NCBI GenBank assembly: GCA_035772735.1
Contig: JASDFA010000003.1
Location: 30,062,001-30,126,000, forward strand
Length of the DNA: 64,000 bases
Source of the DNA: Datura wrightii
Lineage: Eukaryota; Streptophyta; Magnoliopsida; Solanales; Solanaceae
Reading direction: 5' to 3'
Part shown: piece after piece, positions 53,443 through 64,000 of the stretch
Layout: each line of letters opens with the position of its first letter
How positions within the stretch are numbered: the first letter of the stretch is position 1
The notes under the pieces: generated by a model
The model's database searches: none
Seen by the model: the letters and a program-made list of their open reading frames with translations, nothing else
What the model was told of the DNA's origin: nothing
Program-made: the position numbers and the translations under genes

Positions 53443-54476
53443 TTGAGTTTTGATCTGAAGCTACATTCAAGATCATATGGTGGTTTGATGATTAACAAAT
53501 ATTGTACAAGTGAAAATCTATGTATAAGAAAGATAGACAAAAAAAGTATAAGAACCAAGTCCTTAACACTTCTCCAAAAGGAACTAGTATAAAGTTGGCA
53601 ATACTGCAGGGAAACTGCTGAGAGAACCATGTCCTTCAGACAGAATTGGAGACTGTTTGATCGACACAAGAAGAATCTATATTCACATGCACAAAAGAAA
53701 ACTCTGAAGAATTATAATTAGTCTTAATTCACTTCTACAAAGAACTGCAGTTCAAAGCAGGAAAAGTTATCATAATTGAATAAGAAGAATAAGCTTGTGT
53801 TTAGGAAAAGTTTAGTCGACTCCAAACTTAGTCAAACAAGGATTAGAATCATGAAAAGTCTTGAACCAATTCTTGATTGAATTTGGAGAAACAGAAACAT
53901 TATTATGCTACTATATAAAGCATTGATTTTATACTTTAAAGGTTGGCCATCACATAATAGAGACTACAAACATATAAAGAGATTATTTATACAAGAGAGA
54001 GTCTTGACGAGTAGTGTCAAATGCTGACGAAGAACCTGCTCCTATCAAGTTTTATAATTACTGTTTGAGTTGTAATAGTTAGATTTTTTTGGTTTCAAAA
54101 CTATATGCTTTTACATTTCTAATGATTTATATAGGTAGCAATTTTGTATTGAGTTGTAAAGGGACTTCATAGATTGGTAGTCTTTGAAGAGTTGGAGAAT
54201 TACCAATAATTAGGGAGAACTGTTGAGATTTGAAGTAGGAGTTATAGGAGGCGGTTCCTTTGGTTTACAAAGGAGTTGTAACCTTAAAAGTTGCTTGTAT
54301 GATAGTGGAGAATTTGGGAAAATTCTATTAGAGATAGGTCGTGATTTTTGCCTCCCTTGAGTAAGAAGTTCTCTACATAAAATTCTTGTGTTGATTTATT
54401 TTTCCACACTTTATCTTTTTACAAAGTTTCTAAAAGAATTTGTTCTTTCAGCTGGTAGGTTGCACCAAACTAACAC
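53443..54476 (+). repeat. Possible solo Copia-type LTR
   Basis: It starts TGAGTTTTGATC, has TATATAAAGCA near 53,910 and an end region with TTGCCTCCCTTGAG and AAATTCTTGTGTTGA, and finishes ACTAACA. These resemble plant Copia (Tork/Sire) LTRs that I recall. No clear target duplication or internal sequence adjoins it. No gene is seen in 53,323-54,498. Confidence 0.38.
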
Positions 54477-54498
54477 AAATCTGTAATGCGTCTTTTTC

Positions 54499-54908
54499 AG
54501 CATAAAAAAGGTCCAATAATTTTTTTAAAAAAATATTTTTAACTTTTCTTTTTAGCATCTTCAACATAAACTTTTAGCTATAAAATGAGGTTAGAGAAAA
54601 ATTGCGACAATCAAAAGGAAAAATGTCACTTTTTGATTAAGTTTGATAGTTCAGGGTGCATAGGCAGACTTCACCCAAAATAATCAGCCTCACTCTATTT
54701 CGAGAAAAAAATCTATACCAATTTCATATCTCATGCTAGCATTTACACTTAGGAAGACTTCACTTCCACTGGCTTCAACATTTATGTTTAACTTTTTGAT
54801 ATTTTTAACTTTTTCTTTTAGCATTCCTAGCTAAAAAGCTTATGTTGAAAATGCCCCCCAAAAAAAGTTAAAAATATCAAAACATTCTTCTTGGACCTCA
54901 TTTATGCC
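54499..54908. mobile_element. MITE-like element with about 85-bp inverted ends
   Basis: Left arm 54,499-54,585 and inverted right arm 54,822-54,908 share GGTCCAA, ATATTTTTAACTTTT and TTCAACATAA followed by TTTTAGCTA. Element length is about 410 bp with no coding. No target duplication is clear, so the superfamily is open (Mutator-like or other foldback). Confidence 0.6.
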
Positions 54909-55390
54909 AAAAACAAATAAAGAAATGATATGTCACAGATTTTGTATATTTTTATTTAGATATGTACTTAGTTTTGATCATGGCAAAATTATATCTAATA
55001 GTCTTATATTCCTTTGATACAAAGGGATTTATTAATACACTAAAATTTATTTTCATATTTTAGTTCTTGGAAAAAAACATTCACCAGAAAATATTGCATA
55101 AGAGGTTTATCTTTTCTATTTAAAATATGAAACGGATATTGTTTCTCAATCTTTAAAGGTTAAGAGGGTAAAGTGAGATTTTTTTTTTCTAAAACAGATA
55201 AAAAAAATAGTCATATAAATTAAAGAAACAAATAATATTTTACTTAATCATACTTAATTATTTTTCAAATGAACAATCTATATTTATTACAAAATGATAT
55301 TCTCGAGCAATTCTTACCGGTAATGGACAATTGTCTCAATTTCAAGTAAACAAAAGTTGCTAAGAAAGTTAGAATCAATTTTTATTGTTT
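54909..55390. other. AT-rich stretch, nothing recognised
   Basis: No supported frame, repeat unit or boundary is visible on either strand. Confidence 0.4.
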
Positions 55391-55850
55391 AGGTCCTTTG
55401 TTTAACACCTTATTTGGATGGTTGATCTTGATCCATATTATTTGATAATGTATCGGATATTGTATTGTGTTATACTGTATTATATTATATTATTTTAATA
55501 AATATGATGTTTGAATATATTGTATTATTTTTTTATCATTACATAATGTTATACATTAGAAATTTGAGGATAAACTTACGAGAAAAGTAGAGTATAAGAT
55601 AAAATAGAATTGTTAGATAAAAAATAAAGACAAAATGTGTGTGTGTGTTGGGGGTGGGGGGGGGGGTGGGGGGGGGGGGAATAAGCTAACGATGCAATCA
55701 CATCAAACTGAGCGTCGTATAAAATGAAATTTTTCATCATTATATAATAATGAATTTAACAATATAATATCACTTTAATATATTGTTTTGTTTATTTACG
55801 ACACAAAATAATACCTCCAAGAACAAACTTTAGCAAACGTCTTGAAATTT
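55391..55850. mobile_element. Possible degenerate MITE with internal G-rich run
   Basis: The left end ACACCTTATTTGGATGGTTG and the GTATTGTATTGTGTTATACTG-like run recall ATACAATAC-rich solanaceous MITEs. The right end inverted gives GTTTGTTCTTGGAGGTATTAT, only partly matching. Inside, 55,649-55,679 is almost all G (G5-T-G11-T-G12-like). Ends are uncertain. Confidence 0.35.
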
Positions 55851-56500
55851 GTATTGCAAGGGTAAGAGGTGGTGTTTCCCTGATGAATTTTTGTTGCTGA
55901 TCAAAAAGTTTATGCTTTATTTATATAGAGATAGAATTTCATCTTCCCGAAATATATCTAATAGTAATTTAAGTGTATTTTGTGTAATTAACAATTATAA
56001 GATGAAATTTGTAATTTTAAAATTTTTAAATATTTTTTTTCCAATTAGATAAAATTCCAATAAGGTTTATTAGTAAAATGTAATTAACTATAAAGTACAT
56101 AGAAGTATATGTACTTTATAAATTAACATTAGTATGTGTTGTTTTTAGGCATTTTCTTTCTCATGAAAAAGAGAGGTAGGATATGAATTCATATATATAA
56201 TATTTCTAATATTTTATAAATTTACTTATGTTTATTATATCGCGTGAAGCGTGAGTAAATTTATTAGTTATTAGATAATAAATAAAAATAAAATGACGAA
56301 AAAGAATAAGATAACAAACCTTTGTGAAAATTGAGCGCAATTTACTCAATGATAACCATCACTGGAGCACTGAGCTCCATTTGTGATCTCATATCCAGAA
56401 GAAAACAGCAGGAACGATTTTTATTCTTATTCATTCTAAACAAATACAAGTACTAAATCACTGATTTATAACAATAGTAAAATAACAGCCTTTATCTAAT
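55851..56500. other. AT-rich stretch, nothing recognised
   Basis: There is no supported gene. The part after about 56,330 may be the 3' untranslated or LTR flank of Copia-B, but no LTR boundary is identified. Confidence 0.35.
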
Positions 56501-58037
56501 GCCAAGAATACCCTCACCTAGTGGACTTAATGACATAACTACCATCTGCACTCCATATAGTCAATACTCCAAATATTTAGCACTCCTAGCTTGCCAAGGA
56601 GAAACCTGTGCTGAGCAGCTCCAAGATCTTTGGTGAAAATATCAGACACTTGAGATGAACTAGGCACAAAACTAAGCAGAATGAGGCCATGCTTGATCTT
56701 CTCTCGTATGAAATGGCAATCAATGTCGATGTGCTTGGTGTGCTCATAAAAAATGGAATTGGAGGCAATATGAATAGCAGCTTTGTTATCACAATATAGA
56801 GAAATAGGAGCAAAAATAGGGAATCCCAACTCTTGCAATAAACTTGCAACCTACGTAACCTCAACAACTGCAAAATTCATGCTTATGTATTCTGATTCTA
56901 CTGAACTCCACTCACAAGTAGGTTGCGTTTTAGACTTCCAAGATGTCAAGGATCACCTAGCTTGACTGCATATCAAGTAACAGACCTTCTGGTAGTGGGA
57001 CAAGATGCCCAATCAGCATCACAATGTACCGTGAGCTGATGAAGAGAGTCACATGGAAAGAATAGTCCCAGACCCCAACACTATGAGCTTCCTTTGATAT
57101 ATCTGAGTACCCTCAAAGCTGCATCAATATGATACTATTTGGGTTGTTGCATAAACTAACTTAAAACCTGAACTGAAAATCATATATTTGGCCTAGTAAT
57201 GGTAAGGTAAATAAGCTTTCCAATCAACTTCTGCTAGCTCACAATATCTTCCAAAGTATTGTCTTCAATACTTCCCATATGAGCATCATACTCAATTGTG
57301 GTCAACCTCAAAGTGGAGTCTAAAGGAGTAGGAGAAAGATTTGACCCACCAAGTCCTACTTCTGAGAGTAAATCTGGGGAATATTTTATTTGATTGAGGA
57401 GAATACCTTTAGTTGATCTAAGGATTAATCCCAAGAAAGTATCTCAAGTCATCTAGATCTTTCACCTTAAAACAACTATGAAGAGTGGATTTAGTTGTCT
57501 GTATCAGATCTGAATCACTTTTTGTAATAAGCAAGTCATCCATATAAATGAGAACCACAACTAAATCCTGATGCTTAGTGAAGAATGAGTGATCATAAGT
57601 ACTTTGCTTAAATCCTGCTGTAAGCAATGTATATGTAAGCTTAGTATTCCACTGCCTGGAAGCTTGTTTCATCCCACTTTAGAAACCTGCAAACCTTATT
57701 CTTTGCCCCTTGTCTCTGGAAAACCTAAGGGAGATCCATATAGACTTCTTCATATAAATTACCTTATAAGAAGGCATTATTCACATTCATGTGTGATAAT
57801 GCCCAATTCTAAGAAGCTACAAGGCTAATAATGATCCTAATAGTGACCATCTTAGCCACTGAAGAAAAAAGTACTATAGTAATCTAGTCCTTCCTTTTGG
57901 TTGTAGCCTTTTTGCCACAAGTCTTTCTTTGTACCTCTCTATATCACTATTCGCCTTGCACTTTACTTTGTACACTATTTTGATCCTATAAACTGCTTCC
58001 CTAGTGGTAAATCAACCACTGCCCATGTGTTATTATT
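56501..58037 (-). pseudogene. Copia-B reverse transcriptase/RNase H fragment
   Basis: On the minus strand, broken frames run in Copia order. First IERYKERLVAKRL (near 57,930), VNNAFL-GNLYEEVYMDLP, and TLLTAGFKQSTYDHSFFTK. Then comes the catalytic VLIYMDDLLITKSDSD (near 57,530), KVKDLDDLRYFLG and SPDLLSEVGLGG. RNase H follows with SSVESEYISMNFAVVEVT, YCDNKAAIHIASNSIFYEHT, HIDIDCHFIREK and FVPSSSQVSDIFTKDL, ending near 56,550. Gag, protease and integrase are missing because Copia-C begins at 58,038. The family differs from Copia-A. It is a dead remnant. Confidence 0.87.
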
Positions 58038-58255
58038 TGTTGAAGTATTGAGATATTTATTGTTTTTATTTCTTTTAGTTTTGTATTTTATTTCTGAAAT
58101 TCAGTTGTTCAATTGAGGTAGAATAGGAGTTTATTTAGTATCCTAGTTGAGATAGAATAGGAGTCTTTCAACTATTTATTTATATGGAGTGAATGAATAA
58201 AAAAGAATATGTTAGTTCTGTATTTTTTTTGCTTCTTCTCTATAGAAACAACAAA

Positions 58256-58268
58256 TGGTATCAGGAGC
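58256..58268 (+). promoter_or_regulatory. Copia-C primer binding site
   Basis: TGGTATCAGGAGC lies two bases after the LTR. It matches the tRNA-iMet complement with an inserted G. Confidence 0.78.
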
Positions 58269-58337
58269 TTTTGATCCTAAAGGCTTGTGAGTTAGAGAAG
58301 ACCAAAAGCAAAACCTATGCAAAAACTCAGTATTGTT

Positions 58338-59138
58338 ATGGCTTCAAGCAATTTCTAAATTCCATCACCCCTTATTTTTTCTGGAGAAAATTATCCAATT
58401 TGGGCGATAAAAATAAAAACTTATTTCCGAGCATATGATTTATGGGAAGTGGTAGAAGTTGGAGGAGAGACAAATCCTTTGCTAAATAACCCAACTATGG
58501 TGCAGATTAAGAATTACAAGAAGAAGTTTCAAAAAAACTTAAAGCTCTCTCTTACATTCAATCAACACTTTCGGAAGTAATTTTCGCAAGAGTTATGGCT
58601 AGTGAGACTGCAAAGGAGGATTGGAACAAGTTGAAAGAAGAATTCCAAGGAAGTGACAAGACCAGACAAATAAAAGTGATAAATCTAAGAAGAGAGTTTG
58701 AAACTCTCAGAATGAAGGACGCAGAAACCATTGAAGAATTCTCCAACAAGTTGATGAAGGTTGTAAACTAGATTAGACTTCTAAGAGAAGAGCTTTCAGA
58801 CACAAGAATCATTGAAAAAGTTCTTATGAGTTTCCCGAAAAGATTTGAAGCAGAGCTCTCCTCACTCGATGATTTGAAGGATCTCACAAAAATATCACCT
58901 TCAAAACATGTACATGCTCTTCAAGCTCAAGAGCAGAGAATATCTTTGAGGCTAGAAGAAGTTGCTAAAACTGCTCTTCAATCCAAGTTTAAAGTAAAGA
59001 TACATATGCAAAGCGAAGAAAAAAAATACCAGATACATCTACTTATTTTAGTAGAAAAAACCAAGGTAATTCTTATAATAGAGCCAAGAAGAAAGAAAAT
59101 TTTCCACTGTGTCAGTTCTATAGAAAAACTAATTATAA
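58338..59138 (+). pseudogene. Copia-C gag (DUF4219/UBN2 type)
   Basis: ATG at 58,338 gives MASSNF, an immediate TAA at 58,356, then FSGENYPIWAIKIKTYFRAYDLWEVVEV, the DUF4219 start. After a one-base shift in an A-run near 58,535, LSYIQSTLSEVIFARVMAS, ETAKEDWNKLKEEFQGSDKTR, VINLRREFETLRMKD and TIEEFSNKLMKVVN follow (UBN2). A TAG at 58,769 stands at an expected Gln. IIEKVLMSFPKRFEAEL and a Lys-rich region lead to decayed zinc-knuckle sequence, cut off by Gypsy-4. It would form the particle shell. Dead copy. Confidence 0.85.
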
Positions 59139-60600
59139 TGTAATATCCTGAAAGTTTCTAAGACCAGATGAGAGAATTGAAAATGAGTTCAACAGAAAAA
59201 TCTACATTTTTAGCCTCAAAACTACTCGTGGTATGAGTCGTGGTGAGAAGTAATGGCCCGTGGGAGGATTGTCATGAGTTGTATCAGGGCTCGTGGAAGA
59301 AAACCTCAAGTCATGGTTTGTAACCCGTGGAAAAATTCAAAGAAAGTGAGAATTGAGGTTCAGTGACAACGAGAGGTATTACGACCCATGATGACATGTA
59401 ATGACTCATAGTAGGCGTCCATGATGTGATCCTCAGGAACAGTCTTACGACCTATGGTGACAACAGGAGTGACCACGAGTCTTCACTTCATGGAACGACT
59501 TGTGGCGAGAGTTGTGACGATTGACAGTGCTTATTTTCCAGAATTTTTATTAAGGGTATTTTCATAAATCCTAAGCTCATAGGTCCTAAACTATGTTGTT
59601 TTAAGCCCTGATAGAAGTATGTTAAGAGATTTTAACCTACTCTAATTCATTTATCTTCCATGCATGTAAGTTTAGAGGTTTTTCATTGAAGATCAAGCCT
59701 AGAATCCTCTAATTCTCCTCCAGATCTCTTGGGTTTTCAAAGTCAAGTTGAGAATCAGTTTAACCAGGTACGTAGGGCCATGAATGAGAGTTTTCTTTCA
59801 CTCTCATGCCTAAATTTCTCCTCTAGTTCATGAATTGAAGTGTTAATTCAAGTGTATGATCCTATGGGGTTTTATCTCAATTTTATGAAATTCTCTATGA
59901 TTTATTTATGAGTCAATTTTCTTCATGCTTCAAAGCATATTTTAAGATCTATGGGCATATTTTATACCTATTTTGATTATTAATTCATGATTTAAAGTTT
60001 TTTTAAAAAGTTTTTCCCAATTATGCAAGTTTCATATAGAGCCAAGCTTATGATTATATTATGATTTTAATTCTCCTAAGCACTAATTTATGGTTTATGA
60101 TTTATGATATGATTTCCCACAAGTATTCTTCATGAATCTATGAATTTCAAGTATGGTGATTTTCTCAAGTATGTATGTTCTTCATGATTTATGAGTTTAT
60201 GATTTTGGCCGACTCACGGGCCCTTATTTTGTGGCTAATCATGTATTTCAAGTATGATTAAGTATGTTATGATTTAACTAGCCATGAACTTTATGTATGA
60301 TTTCACGTTAATTATATGAGCCCTTATGTGCATATTTTTAGGAGTAGTGTCTAGCATCGAGTAGGCCCAGCGTTTAGGTTAACTCTAAGGTCTCAAAACT
60401 ATGTGCCACCGTATGTATATATTCATGGTTAACCCTATGGGGTCCCTATTAGAAATATCACGCCATTTAAGTCCTTACCTGGCAATCTTGGGACGGCTCT
60501 GCCCACTTGAGTGAGATAACTGTGGCATTATGTAAGCTCTATCATGATGGTGTCATGCCATTTACGTCCCATTATTCCCTTATAATTTATGCATTTCCAT
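59139..60600 (+). repeat. Gypsy-4 5' LTR, 3' end missing
   Basis: It begins TGTAATATCC. The segment 59,220-59,530 holds many GAGTCGTGG/ACGACTCATG-like half-palindromes, echoing the Gypsy-3 array. Downstream is AT-rich ATGATTTATGA sequence. The end coordinate is approximate because no TG...CA boundary or primer site is seen. Confidence 0.65.
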
Positions 60601-60639
60601 GTCTCCATAAAGATGGCAATGGAGATGGGCACCAACATG

Positions 60640-61760
60640 TCCCACCAGCACCGGCAGGTCCTTTTCCCAAGCAGGTCTTTCATTCCTTGACCGCTCAGAC
60701 CAGCAGGTGGTGGCCCATGTCCCTCGGCATGAGAATGCAGTAGCGGCTCAAGTTCGAGATTTCCTTAGGATGAATCCCCTTGAGTTCCTTGGGTCGAGAG
60801 TGGATGAGGACCCATATGAGTTTCTGGAAGAGATATAGAAGATCACCCAGATTATGGGGGTGAAAGGAGAAGAGAGCGCAGACTTAGCCTCCTATCAGCT
60901 GAAGGGGGTTGCTTATATTTGGTACTATCAGTGGAGGGACGGTAGAGCAGTAGGTGCAGTTCCCGTTAGCTGGGAGGAGTTCATGACAATCTTCTTAGGT
61001 AGATTCTTCCTTAGGGAGTTGAGGGAGGCAAAAGCGGTAGAGTTTGTCAACTTGAGGAAAAATGATAAGACCGTCCATGAGTATGCTTTGGAGTTCACTC
61101 GATTGTCAAAGTATGCGCCGGAGATGGTTGCAGACCAGAGAGCTCATATGAACAGGTTCATGTATGGGGTGTCATATTCACTGGTCAAGAAGTGTAGGAC
61201 TGCAATATTATACGGTGACCTTGCTTTCTCCCGATTGGTGATATACGCCCAGTAGATTGAGGCGGATCAGATGAGGGAAAGGGAGAGGGAGGCCAAGAGG
61301 GCCAGGATAGGAAACTTTGGGTTTTTCCAATAGAGGCCCAATGGCGGACATCATCAACAGTCCCACCGGAGGTCATCGGCCCTGGTGTCTTCATTAGTCG
61401 ATGTCCCATCCAGACCTTGGAGTAATTAAAAGAGCAGGACATTAGGTTCGAGGGGACAGGGGGATGCACCGGTAAAGCCCACTTTTTGAGTCTATGGAAA
61501 ATATGGTAAGAACCACATAGGAGAGTGCAACGTCGAATCAGATATTTGCTTCGAGTGTGGGAAACATAGGAACATGCACAGGGAGTGTCCTTTGGCTAGG
61601 AAGGGCGATAGCAAAGGTCGTGCCTAGACCACCAGTTCAGCCTCATCTCTAGCAGCACATCTTTCTCAACAGGGTGCATCCACTAGTACAGGCGGTGGTC
61701 AGCGTCAGAATAGATTTTATGCCCTCTCATCTCGTCAGGAGAAGGAGGTCTCTCCAAATG
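60640..61760 (+). pseudogene. Gypsy-4 gag
   Basis: Frames give ECSSG-like start, FLRMNPLEFLGSRVDEDPYEF, then TAG at 60,836. MGVKGEESADLASYQLKGVAY, WEEFMTIFLGRFFLRELREAK, FVNLRKNDKTVHEYALEFTRL and YAPEMVADQRAHMNRF follow. TAG stops also stand at 61,253, 61,331 and 61,625, with TAA at 61,427 and TGA at 61,487, all in one frame. The zinc region has YGKYGKNHIGEC (first Cys lost) and CFECGKHRNMHREC. The capsid frame is otherwise unshifted for about 780 bp. Confidence 0.86.
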
Positions 61761-62250
61761 TGGTCACTAGTATGTTGTGAATATTTCATCTTAATGTGTA
61801 TGCACTGTTAGATACATGGGTTACTTTATCTTTTGTGACTCCTTATGTTTCCATTTGTTTTGGAGTCCCGAAATCCTATCAGAACCTTTCTTAGTCTCTA
61901 CTTCAGTCGGTGACTCAACTATAGCTTGACGGCTATACAGAAATTTCCCTGTCATAGTCCACCAGAAAGTCACCTCAGGCGATCTAGTAGAGTTAGACAT
62001 GATTGATTTTGATGTTATATTTGGTATGAATTGGTTGCATGCATGTTATGCCTCAGTGAATTGTAGAACCCGTACTATAGAGTTTCGGTTTTCGGGTGAG
62101 CCAGTCCTAGAATGGAAAGTTAGTTCAGTAGTGCCTGTAGGTCGCTTTGTTTCCTACCTTATAGCAAGAAAGATGATTTCCAAGTGTTGTGTTTACCATC
62201 TAGTTCAGGTTAAGGATGCAATGTCCAAAACCCCAACTCTCTAGTCAGTT
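61761..62250 (+). pseudogene. Gypsy-4 protease
   Basis: IFHLNVYALLDTWVTLSFVTPYV keeps the catalytic Asp but has Trp for the invariant Gly (D-T-W instead of D-x-G). MIDFDVIFGMNWLHACYASV follows with Asn for the expected Asp (GMDW). FRFSGEPVLEW and GRFVSYLIARKMISKC close the region. Inactive. Confidence 0.85.
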
Positions 62251-63420
62251 CCTATAGTGTGTGAGTATCTGGAGGTTTTCTCAGATGATCTACCAAGAGT
62301 CCCTTCCAAGCGGGAGATTGATTTTGGAATTTACCTTCTTTTCAATACGCAACCCATATCTATTCTTCCATACAAAAAAGCTCCAGCGGAGCTGAAGGAG
62401 TTGAAGGAGAAATTGAAAGATCTTCTAGATAAGGGATTCATCAGACCTAGCAAGTCCCTGTGGGGTGCACCAATTCTCTTTGTTCGAAAGAAGGATGGGT
62501 CTTTTCATATGTGCATTGATTATCGACAGTTGAACAAGGTTACAATCAAAAACAAGTATCCCCTCCCCAAAATTGATAACTTGTTTGACAAAAACTTCAG
62601 GGTGATAAGTGCTTCTCAAAGATAGATCTCAGATCCGAGTATCATCAGTTCAGAGTTAGGGAGAGTGACATCCTAAAGACATCTTTTTGGACTCGGTATG
62701 GTCACTATGAGTTTGTAGTTATGTTGTTTGGACTAACAAATGCTCCTTCACCTTTTATAAATTTGATGAATAGGGTAATCAAGCCATATTTGGACATGTT
62801 CGTGATTGTCTTCAGAGACGACATCCTCATATATTCTCGGAGCGAGAAGGAGCATGCCACTCATTTGAGTATTGTGCTACAAAATCTCAAGGATCGCCAG
62901 TTGTTTGCTAAATTCAGCAAGTGTGAGTTTTGGTTGGACTCAGTAGCATTTTTGGGCCACATGATATCAAGTGAGGGTGTGTAGGTGGACTCTCAAAAGA
63001 TAGAAGTCGTGAAGAATTGGCCTAGACTAGTTATCCTTCGGATATCAAGAGTTTCTTGGGTTTAGCTAGCTCTTACAAGAGGTTTATTGAAGGATTTTCA
63101 TCCATTGCAGCACCGTTGACTAAGTTGACCTAGAAGAAAGTTAAATTTCAATGGTCGAATGCCTATGAGAAGAGTTTTCATGAGTTAAAGACTCCACTCA
63201 CTTCAGCTCTAGTGTTAACCCTACCTGAGGGTACAAATGGTTTCATTGTGTATTGTGATGCTTCTAGGATTGATCTTGGATGTGTGTTGATGCAGCATGG
63301 TAAGGTCATTGCATATGCCTTTAGACAACGTAAGACTCTTGAGAAGAATTATTCGACACATGACCTAGAGTTGGCAGCGATGGTGTTCGCATTAAAGATT
63401 TGGAGACACTAGTTGTATGG
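62251..63420 (+). pseudogene. Gypsy-4 reverse transcriptase and RNase H start
   Basis: CEYLEVFSDDLPRVPSKREI, LLDKGFIRPSKSLWGAPILF, RKKDGSFHMCIDYRQLNKV and KYPLPKIDNLFDK cover the fingers. A frameshift near 62,595 and stops follow, then LFGLTNAPSPFINLMNRVIK and VIVFRDDILIYSRSEKEH. The usual FIDD is FRDD. CEFWLDSVAFLGHM ends at a TAG (62,982). RNase H has VYCDASRIDLGCVLMQHGKV and DLELAAMVFALKIWRH. Confidence 0.88.
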
Positions 63421-64000
63421 GGTCTAAGTAGATGTGTTTACGGACCATAAGAGCCTACAATATGTGTTCATCGAGAAGGATTTGAATTTGCGACAAATGA
63501 GATGGTTAGAGCTACTCAAGGACTATAACATGAATGTCCTTTATCATCCGTGCAAGGACAATGTAGTGGTGGATGCCCTTATAAGACTATCTATAGAGAG
63601 TGTTTCTCATGTAGAGGATGGAAGGAAAGATTTGGTGAAGGATGTGCATAGGCTTGCACGACTAGGAGTTTGCCTCGTGGATTCGACAGACGGTGGTGTT
63701 ATCATTTAGAATCTTCTTTGGTGACTGAGGTCAAGGCTAGGCAAGATGAGGATCCTATTTTGGTTAAGTTGAAGGAAGCGGTTCAAAATCATAAGGTAGA
63801 GATCTTCTCCCAAGGGGGAGATAGTGTACTTCGTTATTAGAGTTATTTGTGTGTTTCGAGTATTGACGACTTAAGAGAATGGATGTTGCATGAGGCTCAT
63901 GGCTTGCGGTATTCTATCCACCTAGGTTCCACTAAGATGTACCGTGACCTACGAAAAGTCTATTGGTGGAATGACATGAAGAAGGATATAGCAGAGTTTG
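63421..64000 (+). pseudogene. Gypsy-4 RNase H end and integrase zinc domain, cut by window edge
   Basis: VDVFTDHKSLQYVFIEKDLN, RQMRWLELLKDYNMNVLYH and DNVVVDALIRL end RNase H. A linker with HRLARLGVCLVDSTDGGVII stops at 63,707. Then, in another frame, YSIHLGSTKMYRDLRKVYWW and NDMKKDIAEF begin the H2C2 integrase module at the edge. Catalytic integrase lies beyond the window. Confidence 0.85.

Larger units (their letters stand above)
58038..59138 (+). mobile_element. Copia-C, 5' part, truncated in the window by Gypsy-4
   Basis: A 216-bp LTR (58,038-58,253) starts TGTTGAAGTATTG and ends GAAACAACA. The primer site and gag follow. It was inserted into Copia-B in the opposite orientation. At 59,139 Gypsy-4 starts. 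The rest, if present, lies beyond the window, so the LTR pair and target duplication cannot be checked. Confidence 0.78.
59139..64000 (+). mobile_element. Gypsy-4, chromovirus-like, runs off the right edge
   Basis: It starts TGTAATATCCTGAAAG, like Gypsy-3's LTR start, inside Copia-C gag. Gag and pol are in plus orientation and reach the integrase zinc domain at the edge. No primer binding site is found between the LTR and gag, so the LTR end and leader seem deleted somewhere in 60,480-60,640. Its coding blocks resemble Gypsy-3 but it is a separate, decayed family. Confidence 0.85.

Overview
This window is transposon-dense plant nuclear DNA with no intact cellular gene, rRNA gene, tRNA gene or CRISPR array. 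Plant features are tRNA-iMet primer sites behind 5-bp-duplicated LTRs, chromovirus-type Gypsy pol, plant CACTA transposase, a TRIM, a Harbinger-type MITE and fragments of plant gene families. The element families look most like those of Solanaceae. That placement is inference from memory of such families, not a search result.

Region 1-53,322 reads as one decayed CACTA (En/Spm-like) element of about 9 kb, swollen by insertions. Its transposase gene starts at 1276, stops at an intron donor near 2555 and resumes at about 19,623. Intron 2555-19,622 holds a roughly 1.1-kb Mutator-like element (2636-18,416, duplication TGCTAGTT). That element carries a first-exon fragment resembling the plant JASON family. 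Inside it sits Copia-A (3432-18,104, duplication GCTAT), which contains Gypsy-1 on the minus strand (4041-13,564, duplication AGAAG) and a 330-bp TRIM (15,161-15,490, duplication GGTTT). Farther 3' the CACTA transposase carries a MITE (20,616-21,287, duplication TAA). Past its end lies an exon fragment resembling YUCCA flavin monooxygenases (24,051-24,266). Next come Gypsy-3 (24,410-34,592, plus strand) and Gypsy-2 (34,757-52,557, minus strand). CACTA-like subterminal repeats resume on the far side and end at about 53,322.

Gypsy-2 itself contains a very young non-autonomous LTR element, called TR-NA here (41,881-50,365, duplication ACCAC). It has a tRNA-Asp-type primer site and two open reading frames but no protease, reverse transcriptase or integrase. 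ORF1 is a zinc-knuckle/coiled-coil protein. ORF2 resembles the plant Transposase_32 ('putative plant transposon protein') family. TR-NA shares an unusual GTGTCACGGAGG palindrome, placed just upstream of the TATA box, with the unrelated Gypsy-1.

Region 53,323-64,000 holds a possible solo LTR, two MITE-like inverted-repeat elements, and a minus-strand Copia-B pol fragment. Copia-B is cut by plus-strand Copia-C (LTR, primer site, gag), which is cut by Gypsy-4 running off the right edge.

Boundaries supported by matching LTRs and target duplications are firm. Lineage names, the CACTA outer limits and captured-gene identities are inferences from motif recognition.
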